This document shows positions 1 to 12,395 of a stretch of 64,000 nucleotides of DNA, one piece after another. Position 1 is the stretch's first letter; each line of letters starts with the position of its first letter. The DNA is from Gossypium raimondii (lineage: Eukaryota > Streptophyta > Magnoliopsida > Malvales > Malvaceae). A program made the translations under genes and the position numbers. The DNA lies in contig NC_068571.1 of the NCBI RefSeq assembly GCF_025698545.1, forward strand, positions 46,967,733-47,031,732, in the 5' to 3' direction. The notes beneath the pieces are model-generated. The model saw only the letters and a list, made by a program, of their open reading frames with translations. It did not search any database and was not told the DNA's origin.

Positions 1-653
1 ACCTTCAATACTCAACCAAAGTTTTATTTTGATATATTTCTATATTTTAAGTTTATTATACTCAATTTATTGCCTCCTTTAATTCTATATATTAATACCA
101 TTCATTTTATTTGTTATTAATATTAATTAATTTCAGATCACATGTTTCATTATTTATTGTGTTAGTAGCTTGCAATGTTAGTAATTTCACATTGCTAACA
201 TATATAAATTATAAAAAATAAATTAAATAGAGAAATCTTTATAACTTAAATAATTGAGTTGGTGCCTAACTCATTGGATAAGTACTGAGTTTATTGATCA
301 AAAGATGGGAACTTGAGCTTAAATTAGGGGTGCAAACAATTTTATTTTTAATTATTATTTTTAATTATGAAATAAAATATTTTTATTTACGCATAAACAA
401 ATTTATTTGAATAATTATAACTTTCATTTTAATTTTCTTTCTTGGACGTTAAGCTTGTTTCTTGTACTACCATTTTTCTAATATATTGTATGTTATTTTG
501 AAACACACATTTATGTTCTAAATGTGTGGTTTTCACACGAATACATGTGTGATAGGATTTCTAGTATTAATAATGTTGTTGATTGAGATGGTGTCACAAA
601 TTAACTCAATAACAACTTAGGATTGATGGCAATACCATGATAAATCATTTGGG
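1..653. other. AT-rich intergenic stretch
   Basis: No open reading frame, RNA gene or clear element could be supported. Around 245-330 there is a short stretch resembling a degenerate dispersed repeat (a 'no-TIR', tRNA-like-box look), but it cannot be assigned to a family. Confidence 0.5.
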
Positions 654-1149
654 TTAAATTATGCTATTAGTCCCTATACTTCGCAAAAGTTGTGGATTTA
701 GACTCTGTACTTTTATTTGGTCAATTTTAGTCCTAGTCCAAATAGTAGAAATTAAATACGTTTGGTTAAATATTTCAATTACTAGTTCAATATTATGCAT
801 ACTATTGTAGATTTAGTCCATTTTCTTCAATTGGATTATTTTAAGTCTCTATGTTTTTCGAATTTTGAAAATTCAGTCTTAACATAAATGGTAATCAATA
901 ATCCGTTAACTGGATTTAATGTAAATGGAAATAATAAGCTAACATGACATTACACATACGATAATATATTTGGCGCATCAGAGTTTGAAAATAGTAGAAC
1001 TTCACTTAATGAATTTAACAATTATTGTTTGGTGAAGACGTGGAATTTGAAAATTTGAAAAGTACAATGGCTAAAAATGACCAAATAAAATAGGGATTAA
1101 ATCCACAACTTTTGCTAAGTATAGGGACTAACAAAAATTTTAACCTAAA
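652..1149. repeat. Foldback MITE-like element, family F1
   Basis: The left end (GGGTTAAATTATGCTATTAG followed by TCCCTATACTT) and the reverse complement of the right end (AGGTTAAAATTTTTGTTAG followed by TCCCTATACTT) pair over about 50 bp. Both arms continue into GCAAAAGTTGTGGATTTA. There is no coding capacity and no certain target duplication. The structure indicates a non-autonomous terminal-inverted-repeat element. Diverged copies lie at about 6535-6805 and 26978-27330. Confidence 0.6.
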
Positions 1150-2190
1150 TAATTGTCTTCATTTAGTAATCCTAATATGATATATTCATGTGTTTAAATT
1201 TCGTTTTACTTACAAGTTAATATCGTACATATTTCATATGTTATTTAAACACATATTTGTGTTCTAAATTTGTGGTTTTCAAGCATAGGCGTGTGATAGA
1301 ATTTCTAGCATATATTAAGCTTTTCATTAAGTTAGCGTAATGAATCAACCAATCAATGAATAAAAGAAAATGAAATGAATTAACTAAGCACTAACTCGGT
1401 TATGTAATAATTAAAGTATTTGGTAAATTAAAGGCAAAATAAAACAAATCCATAATTAACATCAAATTTATTCTATTAACAAGATCATGAAAATTTCAAA
1501 CTTAATAATATTAACATTTAACCTTAAAACCTAAATTGAATACTAAAAAGTTAATATAGCTTTTGATTACCAAAATATATAACTTTTGTCAAATATAAAT
1601 ACTAAATTACACCAAAAATAATACAAGTACCCATTAGAAAAAAGTCACAACTTGTGTATCAAATAATAATTAAGCAAATTATATATAAATGTTTGATTGA
1701 AGACTAAAGTAGGAGCAAGACAAGAGTTTTATTCTTACAGGCGCAGCTGATGTTACCGTCATACTTGACCCTCATAGAAATGTTTTTAATGGTCTAAAAT
1801 TAAATTACAAAATTTTAAGAGGTTAAAGTGTAAATTTATTGTACATTAATTTATATATATATTATTTTTGAAAGAATTTAATAGAAATTTTTATTTTTGG
1901 AGAGCCAAATACAATTTCATCATATATTAACTTAGAATTTCATAATTTATAAAAAAAGCATAAACAAAAACTTTTCTATTTTAAGATGACCAAAGCCTTT
2001 GCCTACTCTCGACATCGCCTTTGATGAACATGGTGTGATTATATGATACAAACATGATACAACAAACAAACACAACAAGCACGAAAAAAAAAAAAAACTG
2101 AATACAATATATAAAAATGTCAAAATCTATATAATTCTAAATACTTGTCATGTCTAATTATAACCAAAGAGTAATAAAAGATTGATTCAA
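1150..2190. other. Intergenic, degenerate repeats only
   Basis: Strongly AT-rich. The part at about 1735-1965 resembles the remnant at 4310-4505 (phrases such as 'aggttaaagtgtaaatttattg' and 'gagagccaaatacaatttcatc'). No gene is supported. Confidence 0.4.
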
Positions 2191-2194
2191 ATAT

Positions 2195-2425
2195 CAAATT
2201 TCTTAACTAGTCTTTTGTATGTTAGATTAAAGAGTAAGCTAGTCATTTTGTTAAAAATTTCATCAATTTTACCGTTAAAAACTAATCATTGTACGTCAAA
2301 ATAAGATATATATGGCACGCTCATGTTTAATTGTCTAGTTATTCCGTTAATCACACTAGTCTTTAACAATAGAAATGGATAAAATTTTAACAGAAAGAAT
2401 AATTTACTTTTTGAGTAAAAAGAAT
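2195..2425. repeat. Foldback MITE-like element, family F2
   Basis: Internal inverted repeat. One arm reads through TTTTACCGTTAAAAACTA and the other through TAGTCTTTAACAATAGAAATGG, separated by a variable centre. Related copies lie at about 9480-9795 (inside PCO intron 1) and 24955-25275. It is non-coding and the ends are not sharply defined. The element sits about 400 bp upstream of the strictosidine-synthase-like gene. Confidence 0.5.
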
Positions 2426-2743
2426 ACAAAATTCTTACAGAACTTTTACCCCAAGATGGCTTGTATATTAAACTTGGAATTCAGATATTTTTCAGTTATG
2501 GGAAAAGAACACAAAGAGAAAAATATTTACACACATTCCATTAGCTAAGAAAATGGTTTTCCATATTTCAAGGGTTACCTTTTTCAAAACCCCAGAATTA
2601 CAACTACAACTTCATAAAAAACGCCATATTATTGATGATCCTTGCTTGCTTTCACATTTTTCTCATCCACCCACTGCTCCATTTCATGTTTTAAAACGTT
2701 ACATCTCACTTTGGTTTGGCCTTTTATACCTTTCCCAATGCTT

Positions 2744-2751
2744 ATAAATTA
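2744..2751 (+). promoter_or_regulatory. Putative TATA box of the strictosidine-synthase-like gene
   Basis: TATAAATT lies about 55 bp upstream of the chosen ATG (2807), a plausible distance for a TATA box with a short leader. The call rests on motif and position only; the AT-rich background makes chance matches common. Confidence 0.35.
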
Positions 2752-2806
2752 CTAATAATTCAACACAATGAATGTATAAACTTTGGGTTTTTCTTTTATA
2801 TCTAAG

Positions 2807-3940
2807 ATGGCTTACATTAATACCCTACTCATCATGTTCTTTGTTTTCTGTTTTCCTTCAATGGTTCTTTCCGAATCGTTCCGATCGATTCAATTGCCAC
2901 CGAATGTCACGGGTCCCGAATCCATTGCCTTTGAGCTGGCAACTGGACGATTTTACGTCGGTGTAACTGATGGTAGAATTTTGCAATATAACGGACCAAC
3001 TGTTGGATTTGTGGAGTTTGGTTCCACCGGTCGAAATAGGTGATCCTTTTTACACCAAACTGAAGTTTGTGGATTTGTAGTACTTGAATTTTCACTCATT
3101 TTTGAATTTTCTAATATAGGACTAAGACGATGTGCGATGGCATTACTGATCCGGATTTGGGTCCGATGTGTGGAAGACCATTCGGTTTAGGGTTCCATTA
3201 CGCTACGAATCAGTTGTATGTTTGTGATGCATACCTTGGTCTCATGGTGTTAGGGTCCGGAAGAAGACTAGCAACCCCACTTTCGACCGGTGTAGAAGGC
3301 GTGCCTTACCGATTTTGCAATGGTTTAGATGTCCACCAATTGTCCGGAAACGTTTTCTTCACCGATTCCACCACTAACTATGATCTAAGGTTCGTTGTTC
3401 TTTCACGTTTCGGAAACTTTTGTTTCGTTTATACACATCAGCATTGATTAATTTACATGTTGTAGAAATGCTTCGAAAGGATTGGAATCGAATGATTCGA
3501 CAGGGAGGTTGTTAATGTATAACCCGAGCAATAATCGAGTTACAGTGTTGCTAAAGAACCTTCCAGGACCAGCAGGGGTAGCAGTTAGCCAAGATGGATT
3601 ATATGCTCTAGTCTCCAACTACAATGCTAACAATACTATAAGGTTTTGGCTCCGAGGACCCCGAGCCGACACTTACGAGATCATTAACTTCCAGGCAAGG
3701 CCAAATAACATCCAGAGAACCCTTGTGGGTGACTTTTGGGAGGCAGCTGCCATGGTAAAACAATCGACGCAAACATTGGTGCCTATAGGGCAGCGGATCA
3801 GTGGACTCGGCCTGGTTCTTCAAACCGTAAATTTCGAACGATGGTATGGCAATAAATTGATCAGTGAAGTGCAGGAGTTCCGCGATGCACTATACGTAGC
3901 ATCGCCAGATGTGGATTTTATAGGCATCTATTCATTTTAA
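2807..3940 (+). CDS. Strictosidine synthase-like (SSL) protein, three exons
   Basis: Exons 2807-3039, 3120-3389 and 3466-3940 join in frame through GT-AG introns into 325 residues. The start is the ATG at 2807; it is followed by a hydrophobic signal peptide (about residues 1-22), giving a secreted or vacuolar protein. Family landmarks are PESIAFE near the N-terminus, TKTMCDGITDPDLGPMCGRP at the first splice junction, STGRLLMYNP, and the C-terminal VQEFRDALYVASPDVDFIGI. The fold is a six-bladed beta-propeller. True strictosidine synthase condenses tryptamine and secologanin. Most SSL proteins, including those of plants lacking such alkaloids, do not, and their substrates are mostly unknown. 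The residue aligning (from memory) with the catalytic Glu309 of Rauvolfia synthase appears to be Ser, so alkaloid synthesis is unlikely. The protein ends soon after the last strand, a normal SSL length. Confidence 0.9.
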
Positions 3941-6530
3941 ATGACGCGACATCTATTGGGTTTGAGCTTCAAATCTTATCACTTATGATCTCGAAGTTAG
4001 ATATAAAAGAAAATGTATGTTTTACCTTTATATTATGCTGCAAAATTAGACTGAGTTGGGAAAGATGACATTCCTAATATGTAATAAAGTGTTCATTTGC
4101 TTTTCTTACAAGTAACAACTACAACTAGTGATCATGATCTTTTATGAAGGCCTAATTTTAAATTTAACCTTGAAATACTCAAATTTCTCATAAAAACTTT
4201 TAATATATTTAGTTAATAAGATCAATAAAAGCAGTGAAAATCTTAATCCAACTTTAAAATCATGGAGATAAACAAGGGAAGAAAAATAACTTATTGTTTA
4301 TAAATGTTGGGGCTGAAATATCATAAAATTCAATTTCACTATCTTTATAATTTTTAAAAGATTAGATCAAAATTTTATTATTTTTTGGGGCTAAAGTGCA
4401 ATTTTACTATTACTAATTTAAAATTTTATAAATTATAAAGGGCCTAAATGAAAAAAAATTATTTTAGGGGGCCGGGGCCCTGCCTCCCGTGGCCCCACCA
4501 CTGGAGGTAAGATTAATTATTGTAATAATGAGATTGAATACTATAGTGATAATATTCAAATCATTGGAATCCAAATGCAATAATAATGGCGAGGTGCGAA
4601 CAAAAAATGACTATTAAAAATATTAATTTAAAAATGAGTTTATAAGCCGTTTGATTATTAGCTTGATTGACATCGACATTGTTGCCAGTGTAAGAAAACG
4701 TGAGTTTGAGCGTTATAATCCTCCTATTTAAACATTTGGAGGGGTTATGCATATTAAAAATTAAATGATGTAAAATAATTTTATATTAAATAAAAAATAA
4801 ATTTATATTTATGATATATCAAAATTTATATATTTATTAAATTATTATATAAAATTTTTATAACACTTCTAATGGTTGCGTAACCAACAGACACCCTATC
4901 ATCTTGGAAACAAGCCAAAATCCCTCTTAAGGTAGATGTAAGCCAATTATGTTTATGTTTATTTTTAATTCAATTATGAAAAGTTACAAAATTGCCATAA
5001 TTATATTTTTAGTCGCTCAATTACGAAGAGTTACAAAATGATTGTTTAACTATTTAATTTTAACTAACTTAAAAATAGAAATACTAAAGAATTTAATATA
5101 GTTGAATAATCGAAAAGACAAAATCAAATAGTTGAATAACTTATAGTTGGACGACTAAAAATGTTGACATTTTATAATATTTATAGCTGGCAACTAAAAG
5201 AATCATAATTGAGCTAATATAATTTATCTAAAAGACATTACAGTTGAAAAGATTATATGGAATGGAGGGTTTATTTATTTTGCTATTACTTTTAGCTTCA
5301 ATAGAAAGTGAGAGCAACAATATTGTGAGAAATAAATTAAGGCTTTTACTATATTACCAGTAGTCTAATAATAGCCTTACAGTACTTTGGCATCTTTGTA
5401 TTAATTGGTAAACTATCTAAAGTTGGCCAATGCTCTGATAAAAGAATAAATTTGAAAAATAGATATGAACGTTTTCTAAAAGGGTCGAGTCTCGAGTAGA
5501 ATTGTTTTGTCTGGGCTCGGCTTGAATCAGTCTAAACCTTTTTTCTGTTGCTGTTTTGCTATTATTTTACTATTATATTGCTACTATTTTATTATTATTA
5601 TTATTTGGATATTTTATAACTATTGTTTTATTGTTAATTTTGTTAATATTTTAGAGACATTTGTTTGTTAAGTTGCAATTACCTTAATGTTATTTAAGTA
5701 TAAAATTTTTTAATATATTTTCAATTTGTTGAGAAATATTCATTTTAATATTTTTAGTGTATTTGATGTATTATATTTTTTTAATTTTTTTTATATAAAA
5801 AAATTAATATGAGCAGGTTGGGTTGGGCTAAGGTTTAACAATTTTAATTTGGGCCGAGCTTGAGCAAAAATTTAGACTCATTTTTTCAAACTAAAACCAA
5901 ATGTAAAAAATAGACCTAAAATTTTACAATAAGTCAACCTGATTCGATCCATGATCAGGTCTATGTACAATTATATATTTGGTGAAACTAATACATTGAT
6001 TGCATTTTTTCACAAGGAAGGGGATATCAAAATCAATCAAACCCTTTACTTAAAACATCAAATCAGGCAGACAAATTACTTGGCATTGCCAAGCTTTTAT
6101 AAGTGAAGTAAAAAGAAATGAAAATGGAAAATACCCAAAGCAGGGCAGAATTTGAAATTTGGTAAAGGTTGAGAAAAATATTAAATTTAAAAAATAGATT
6201 TGGACAAAAAAAAAATTAGGCGAGTTCAAAATATGAGTCAGATTTCAACTTAAACGTTTAAGGACAAAGCCCAGCCCGTCTCATTTTTTAATTTTCTAAT
6301 ATACTATTTTATGTTTTTTTATATACTAGATAATTTATGACACAAAAATTAAATTTTTAGTAATATATAACATAAACATTAAACAAATGTAAAATTGACC
6401 ATATATAAAATTTTAATAAATGAAAAAAATGATTAAATTAAAACAATCTAAATATTTTCTAAAGAAGATTAAAAAATAGAAAATGTGCTAGGCTAAAATT
6501 AACTTGAGTTAACCACTTAGAAACATGGGT
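3941..6530. other. Intergenic region of old repeat remnants
   Basis: No gene is supported. A degenerate repeat at about 4310-4505 ends in a GC-rich patch (GGGGGCCGGGGCCCTGCC) that stands out from the AT-rich surroundings. About 5460-5960 and 6130-6300 resemble each other and about 61300-61720 (phrases such as gggctcgg and gggttgggctaagg), apparently worn copies of one dispersed element. Small MITE-like sequence fills the rest. Confidence 0.4.
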
Positions 6531-6534
6531 GGAT

Positions 6535-6805
6535 TAACCGTTGTTATTTATGTTAAGACTAAAATTTCAAAATTCGAAAAATATAAGAACTTAGAATGAT
6601 CCAATCGAAGAATATGGACTAAATTTACAATTGTATGCGCAATACATGACTGGCAATTTAATTTAACCAAACAGATTTAATTGCTAATGTCTGTGTTAGG
6701 ACTAATTTTCAAAATTTGAAAAGAATAAGGACTAAAATTGATCAAATTAAAGTATAAGGATTAAATCCCAAACTTTCACAAAGTACAAGGACTAATAACA
6801 AAATT
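6535..6805. repeat. Diverged copy of foldback family F1
   Basis: The right half contains GGATTAAATCCCAAACTTTC then ACAAAGTACAAGGACTAATA, which is the reverse-complement arm of the element at 652-1149. The left arm is poorly preserved. It lies just upstream of the RING gene promoter. Confidence 0.45.
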
Positions 6806-6898
6806 GAACCAAATGAAAAACATCCAGAAGAAAGCAGAGTGGATAGAACTTCTTTTAGCAATAGGGTTCCCTAGTCCCTGTTTTACTTGGAGTTACGA

Positions 6899-6916
6899 TA
6901 TATATATATATAGACC
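6899..6916 (+). promoter_or_regulatory. Putative TATA box of the RING gene
   Basis: A run of alternating TA (ATATATATATATATAG) lies about 70-85 bp upstream of the ATG at 6983, followed by a less AT-rich leader. Position is plausible; the motif is low-complexity. Confidence 0.35.
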
Positions 6917-6982
6917 GCTAAACGACTCTCCCATGAAACTACTGGAAAATCCTAAAAGAATAGAAAAAGAAACTAAGCGTTA

Positions 6983-7645
6983 ATGGAGAGGGATTCTGGT
7001 TCGTGGTATTCGAACTTTGGAACTTGGTATTATTTCGATATAGGGATGACTGAACTCACTCAACATCAAATCTCACAAGACTACGAGGAATATGTCGATA
7101 GTGCCGGACGTTGCGGCCGGTTTCGTTACTGCCATGCTTTGCTCGATAGCCATGACAATCCCGATTCCACTAAACTTTGCCATCTGTTGTGCAAAAGCTT
7201 GTTCGAGCAATGCTCGAAATTCACCCCATGGGAGCACGAAATCCACGAAGGATTCAAGGGCTTCCGCGAATCCGAAATCTTCAACTATCTCGAATCTATA
7301 TGTAGAGATGAACGCAACAAGAACATAAACAAGTTCTTGATCGTTGTGAAATTTGGAGTGTTTACCAGAAGCAATAATGCTCTTGATTATGATGATTATG
7401 ATTATTACGATATCGATGAGGAGGAACTGGGGTTCGTGCCGGCTAGTGAATCGAGCATCGAAGCGTTGGAGAAAGTTTCGGATTTGAGTCTCCGGTTTCG
7501 TTGTGCGATTTGCCTTGAAGAAGAAAAGGAAGAAGTTAAACGGATGCCGTGTAGGCATGTGTTTCATTCCCAATGTATTCAACAATGGCTCGCCAACAGT
7601 CATTTGTGTCCATTGTGTCGTCATGCCATGCCTTCTGTTTCCTAA
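6983..7645 (+). CDS. RING-H2 zinc finger protein, probable E3 ubiquitin ligase
   Basis: Single exon, 220 residues. A C-terminal RING-H2 domain starts at Cys174: CAIC, then C-R-H-x2-H-x2-C, then CPLC, with all eight zinc ligands in C3H2C3 order. The conserved Trp after the second zinc site (QQW) and Pro in CPLC contact E2 enzymes in this family, so an E3 ligase role is a sound inference. There is no transmembrane segment or signal peptide, so the protein is probably cytosolic or nuclear. A second Cys/His-rich stretch at about residues 43-78 (RCGRFRYCHALL to LCHLLCKSLFEQC) has no assigned domain and might bind metal. An acidic, Tyr-rich patch (YDDYDYYDIDEEE) precedes the RING. Neither part lets me place it in a named subfamily. 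The ATG at 6983 is the first Met of the frame. Confidence 0.85.
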   Translation: MERDSGSWYSNFGTWYYFDIGMTELTQHQISQDYEEYVDSAGRCGRFRYCHALLDSHDNPDSTKLCHLLCKSLFEQCSKFTPWEHEIHEGFKGFRESEIFNYLESICRDERNKNINKFLIVVKFGVFTRSNNALDYDDYDYYDIDEEELGFVPASESSIEALEKVSDLSLRFRCAICLEEEKEEVKRMPCRHVFHSQCIQQWLANSHLCPLCRHAMPSVS

Positions 7646-8765
7646 ATCTTTGAAATTCAATCCGTCCTTACACATTCATGTTTTTTGTTTTGTTTTTAAT
7701 TTTTCCAATATTCAACCCAGAACTGAGTAGTTTGATTGTATCAATCTGCAACCCTGTAAATTTCATGCATGTATTTGTTAATTTTAAACTTAGTTTTACA
7801 CCCAATTTAGTAAAGTAGCTCAATATTTTAAGTAAATTTATACCACATAGCTCAAATAAGAGAATATCCAACCTCAACCCCATGTTACATGATTCCAATT
7901 ATATCTACTGGAATGTCGAGAAGAGGACGTTCATGAAATCTATAGATGAGAGCGTACGATGATCTATGTTAACTTGTTGTAAGTCTCGTGTGATGTTTGT
8001 GGATTGAAGACTATTGAATAAAAAACCTGGATTAATAAAGAGGATAAGTTGATTTATGCTAACTCAAAGCCCTCAAAGCCATCTTCCTTAATTTTAATAA
8101 TTAATGTTTTTATAATCGAATTGGTGGTGAGGCCTGTTAGACAATTATTAAAATAAAAAATATTAAAAAAAACTCTAATTCAATCGATTTTTTACTTAAT
8201 TCAACTGATTCATGATTCAACTAATTTAATCTCCTTTTTCGAATCGATATATCAATTAGTTTCCAATCCAACCGATGCAACCAACTGTCAATGTTAAAGT
8301 TGTGTTTCAGTAGTTGTGTATGATAGGAGCAAGGGGGAGAGAAAGCTGCCTGAGGTGATGAGTTGTGGTGGCTAGTAGATAGTTGGGGAGAGCTAAGAGA
8401 CGGATCCCAAAAAGGGTTAGAGAAGATGACACAGTGGTGGGTAAAAAAGAGTAAAAATATAAAGTGTCACCTGCTGTTAGGAGTTAAAGTTTGAGTGACT
8501 AAAATAAAAATTTAATGATGATAAAAAAATGAAAATATCTAAAAATTGAGTGGCTAATTGAGTAATTTACCTTGTTTGAAAAGACAATCACTGCAAAGCA
8601 TGGGAGGTTGAGGATAAAAGGAATGGACTGTCGATTCCCTGAAAAAGTGCTCTAATACTTCGCTACTGTAGACTTCTTCACAATTAGCATTTTGTAATAA
8701 ATCCAAAAATGAAAAACATTTTTTCCCCATAAATTAAAAAAAAAAACAATGCGACAGATAAGGCC
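7646..8765. other. Intergenic, nothing recognised
   Basis: The RING gene 3' region, then AT-rich DNA. About 8150-8290 has phrases such as 'aattcaactgattcatgattcaac', also seen at about 60535-60645, suggesting worn copies of one dispersed repeat. No gene is seen. Confidence 0.4.
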
Positions 8766-8813
8766 ATGGTATTTCTACAGAAGCAATTTTATCCACTCTG
8801 TATAATATTCCAA

Positions 8814-11753
8814 ATGACAATGAACACCACTTCCCCTAAAGTTCAGCTTCTTTATGATCTTTGCAAAACCACATTTTCTAATTCTGGTTTGTCTTCTTCT
8901 GCTTCTTCCCAATCCATCCAAATCCTCTGCTCTCTTCTGGGTATTTTTCATTATCTACCTTTTCTTTATTTCTATTATGAAAGCTTTGTCAATGCCATGT
9001 TTGTCTCAATTCTTCATTTGGGTTTTGCTTGATTTGATGTTTTAGGTAAAGGGTTCGATTGATTAGGGAAATGGAATTGAAAAAAAATTGGAATCTTGTG
9101 AATGTTTGAACCGCTGATGGGATTGCTTATATATTTTAGCTCTAAATTGGATTTTTTGAAGCTTTTTTGGAGCTTGAAAATGTGGGTTGTGAATTGATGA
9201 AATTATTGCTTGGATTACACATTGGGCGAGGAGAATGACATCGGAATTTGAACCTTGGTCATTGAGGTGTAAACAACCTAGCTTAATTACTGCTCCCTTA
9301 TGCTGTTAACTTGGATTATGTTATAATGTTTGAAAATGGAGTTGAGTTTCAATTTTTGTATAAATTGTGAGAATGAAATGTACTCAATGTATCGAAATTA
9401 ATTAAGGTTCAATATGCTTAAACATTTGAAAGGTTATAAAAAATGGATTTTAAGTCCATCTTGCTAAAAGTTTGATGGATATCTTTATATTAAGGGTCAG
9501 ATTATATTTTATTTTTTATTTAAAAATAGGTAAGTTAATCTTTTATGTTAGATTAAATAGTAAACTGGTCAAAATTCTATCCATTTTACTGATAAAATTG
9601 GTTTCTTTACATTAACATGTGTAACCTATAATTGTTTGGTTATTTTGTCAACCAAATTAGTATTTAACAATAACAATGGATGAACTTTTTAATGTAAAAA
9701 CCAATTTTCTTTTAATTTAATTTAATATATAAAATTAATTTATCAATTTTTTGAGTAAAGAGGTCAAAATGTAGTCTGATGAATCTTAGTATATGGTTTG
9801 CATAATACTTTTACTGCCAACTTTAGATGGTTTCTGGTTTATACAAAGATGCCAAAGTGAAGGGCTATTATTGTACTTTCATTGAGCTTGCCTCTGTTGA
9901 GCTATGTTTCTCTTATTTTAACCCAAACCAGCAACACAATAACTTACAAATACTTCTATATGTGTGAATTACATGCTATTTTATATGATTAAACTTTTAA
10001 AGAACAATCAAGAATTGACCTCAAACGTTCTTATCAGGTTTTTGTACTTATATATTTCGAATATCTGTCATGCTTCGATGTGTCTTTTAAGAAGAGTACT
10101 GCCATGTTATACATGTTAGAGAAATGTTTTTTAAGGTTAGCGTTGAGATCAATGTAATTGCAGATTGACAAAGATGAATGGAGGGATGAGTTATGATTGC
10201 TCATCGTCTAGTATAATCACCGATTCCATCTTGAATTCCGGTTAAGAATGGAGGATGTGTGTTAATTCTAATTGTATAGCAACTTATTATGGAGTGAATT
10301 TTATGTTCATGTCAACATTAGATACTTTTAATCCTTTGCTTCCCTAAAAGCTGCTTCATACAATAGCTGGAAAACGGAAGCACGAAGCATTGTTTTGATT
10401 ATAAAAATCGAATAGGTTGTGAGCTCGATGTACTGTTTTACAGACACGTTTACCCCTGCTGATGTTGGACTTAAAGAGGAAAATCCTATTGATGATGAAG
10501 GGCATGGACGTGTAGCTCGGTGTACTCAACCTATTACATATTTGCACATTCACGAATGTGATGGTTTTACGGTGAGCCTTATCTGATCTACACATATGAT
10601 TTCGCGCTCATCTCTTTATGTTTTTATATTCTCATTGGGATAAATCTTTTAGGTTCAGTATTTACCATTTCAAGCGTTTTATGCTTCTTTCGATCGTGTC
10701 CATAAGGTTCGAGTTCATTTCTTTATCATTGTTAGTTCCCTAGATTGAAAAGCTTTAAATTGTATTTATTTCCCTATACTCCGAGCAACCGAAGGCATCT
10801 TTCAGAGGTATTGATCATACTGCATCATCACTACATACTGCTCTTGAGAAGCTGTGAACAGGGTTCATCGGAAATATGGCCAAAAAGATCATCCTCTCAA
10901 GGTTCTAGTATCTTATTCCGAGTTGTTTAACAAATGACATTCTATGCAGATGTGTATATTCTGCTTTCCTACTTCTTCAGTTATTCCACTACACGACCAT
11001 CCCGAGATGACTGTATTCAGCAAAGTTCTTTACGGATCTCTGCATGTGAAGTCTTATGACTGGATTGAACCAACATGTATTAGGGAAAGCACGGAGCCAG
11101 GTTGCCCTCAAGGTTTGGTTTTAATCTACTTTTTATACGTAAAAGTTAATCCGATTTGTTGGCAGTGAAAGGCGATTTTAGTTCTGCTGTTTTGTATGAA
11201 TCTTCCATCAAAACTAGCAATCACTCTTAATGATTCTTGAATTTAAATGGTTGGAGATGTTTCATTGATTCATGTCACCCAGTATGATTCTGTTTCTTTT
11301 AGTTTAGAAACTTGTTACAGAATTTCTTTTCGGCAGTAAGGTTAGCAAGGTTGGTGATGGATAAAGTTTTTACCGCACCATGCCGGACCTCTGTGTTGTA
11401 CCCAAAAAGTGGGGGCAATCTGCATTGTTTCACTGCAGTGTCCCCTTGTGCCGTCCTTGATGTACTTGCTCCGCCTTATAGAGAGGATCTCGGTAGAAAG
11501 TGCACTTATTACATCGACTATCCGTTTTCAACCTCGGGTAAGTCGATCCTTTTGTTGTTGTTGCCCTTTTATTGTTCTGCATGGAATTTGGTAAAAGAGA
11601 AACGATGACGATGTGTTATGTGATACTGCAGGAAATGGAGCTCAGATAAGCAATGGAAAGGAAGAGGACTATGCATGGCTTGCGGAGACGGAAACGCCGG
11701 ATGATCTATACATGCAGCCAGGAGTATATGTTGGTCCACCTATTGAGGTTTAG
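8814..11753 (+). CDS. PCO: Plant cysteine oxidase (PCO/ADO family), five exons
   Basis: Exons 8814-8940, 10444-10571, 10950-11112, 11337-11537 and 11632-11753 splice in frame through GT-AG introns to 246 residues. An in-frame ATG at 8766 would add 16. The protein is a small cupin: [10 protein letters not shown], the metal ligands His100 and His102 in [17 protein letters not shown], and the third ligand His169 in [15 protein letters not shown]-like DVLAPPY follows. Known family members use Fe(II) and O2 to oxidise N-terminal Cys to the sulfinic acid, which sends ERF-VII factors and other Cys-initiated proteins into the Arg/N-degron pathway; they act as plant oxygen sensors in the cytosol or nucleus. 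Length and N-terminus resemble the short PCO3/4/5 type rather than the longer hypoxia-induced PCO1/2 (inference). Intron 1 is 1.5 kb and hosts a foldback element. Confidence 0.93.
9480..9795. repeat. Foldback element, family F2, in PCO intron 1
   Basis: Starts near TTAAGGGTCAGATTATATTTT and ends near GTCAAAATGTAGTCTGATGAATC, whose reverse complement matches the start. Central arms are CCATTTTACTGATAAAATTGG and AATTAGTATTTAACAATAACAATGG. Same family as 2195-2425 and 24955-25275. Confidence 0.55.
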
Positions 11754-12395
11754 TTCTCGATATGTCTCTTTGGTATTGCTTCGTAGATAATACCATGTTT
11801 GCTCGTTCGTTCGACTTGATTTTTGGAGGCTTGAGAATGTTCTTTCATGGCCTCGCTGCATGCGAATTAGAATGGCGATTCTATGAGCTTTATAACTGGC
11901 TTTGCGCTTTGAATACATATACCTGAAACGAAAAATGTGGCTAATTTGAAGTTTTTAGTAGATTGTATGATTATTCATCTTCATCTTCTTTAAACAATTA
12001 AAATCGTTGTTGTATAACTTTTTCTATCGCATCACTTATACCAATAGGAAGCTCTCATTCCTTTTTTCTTCTATAATTTAGTTTTTTTTTCACGAAACAA
12101 CTTTGATCGTCTTGAATATATGAACCAAAATCTAAATAGATTTATTCTTCGATCTCCAACATTGATTGTCAAATCAACTTGATCTTTGAATCATCACTTG
12201 GGGTTCAATAACTTGATTTAAAAAAAACCTTAACAACTCAGTGACTTGAATAAAAACTTTTTAATAATTTAGTAATCATTTTGTAACTTTTTGAAATTGA
12301 ATGATCAAAACGTAAATTTACTAATCATTTAGTGATCTTGAATGGAATTTATCCAATTAAAAAAATAAATTGAATTTGATCTTGCATGTGAATCG
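11754..12395. other. PCO 3' region and AT-rich intergenic DNA
   Basis: The first about 150 bp after the stop is probably PCO 3' UTR. The rest is AT-rich with worn MITE-like phrases and no supportable gene. Confidence 0.4.

Noticed and set aside
7073-7675. 200-codon minus-strand ORF
   Set aside because: It lies antisense to the RING gene, has no recognisable domain, and the sense frame has a complete RING motif.
7000-11753. A functional RING plus cysteine-oxidase N-degron cassette
   Set aside because: They are adjacent and in the same direction, but the RING protein lacks UBR or ZZ features of N-degron ligases, and plant genes are not in operons; adjacency alone is not evidence.
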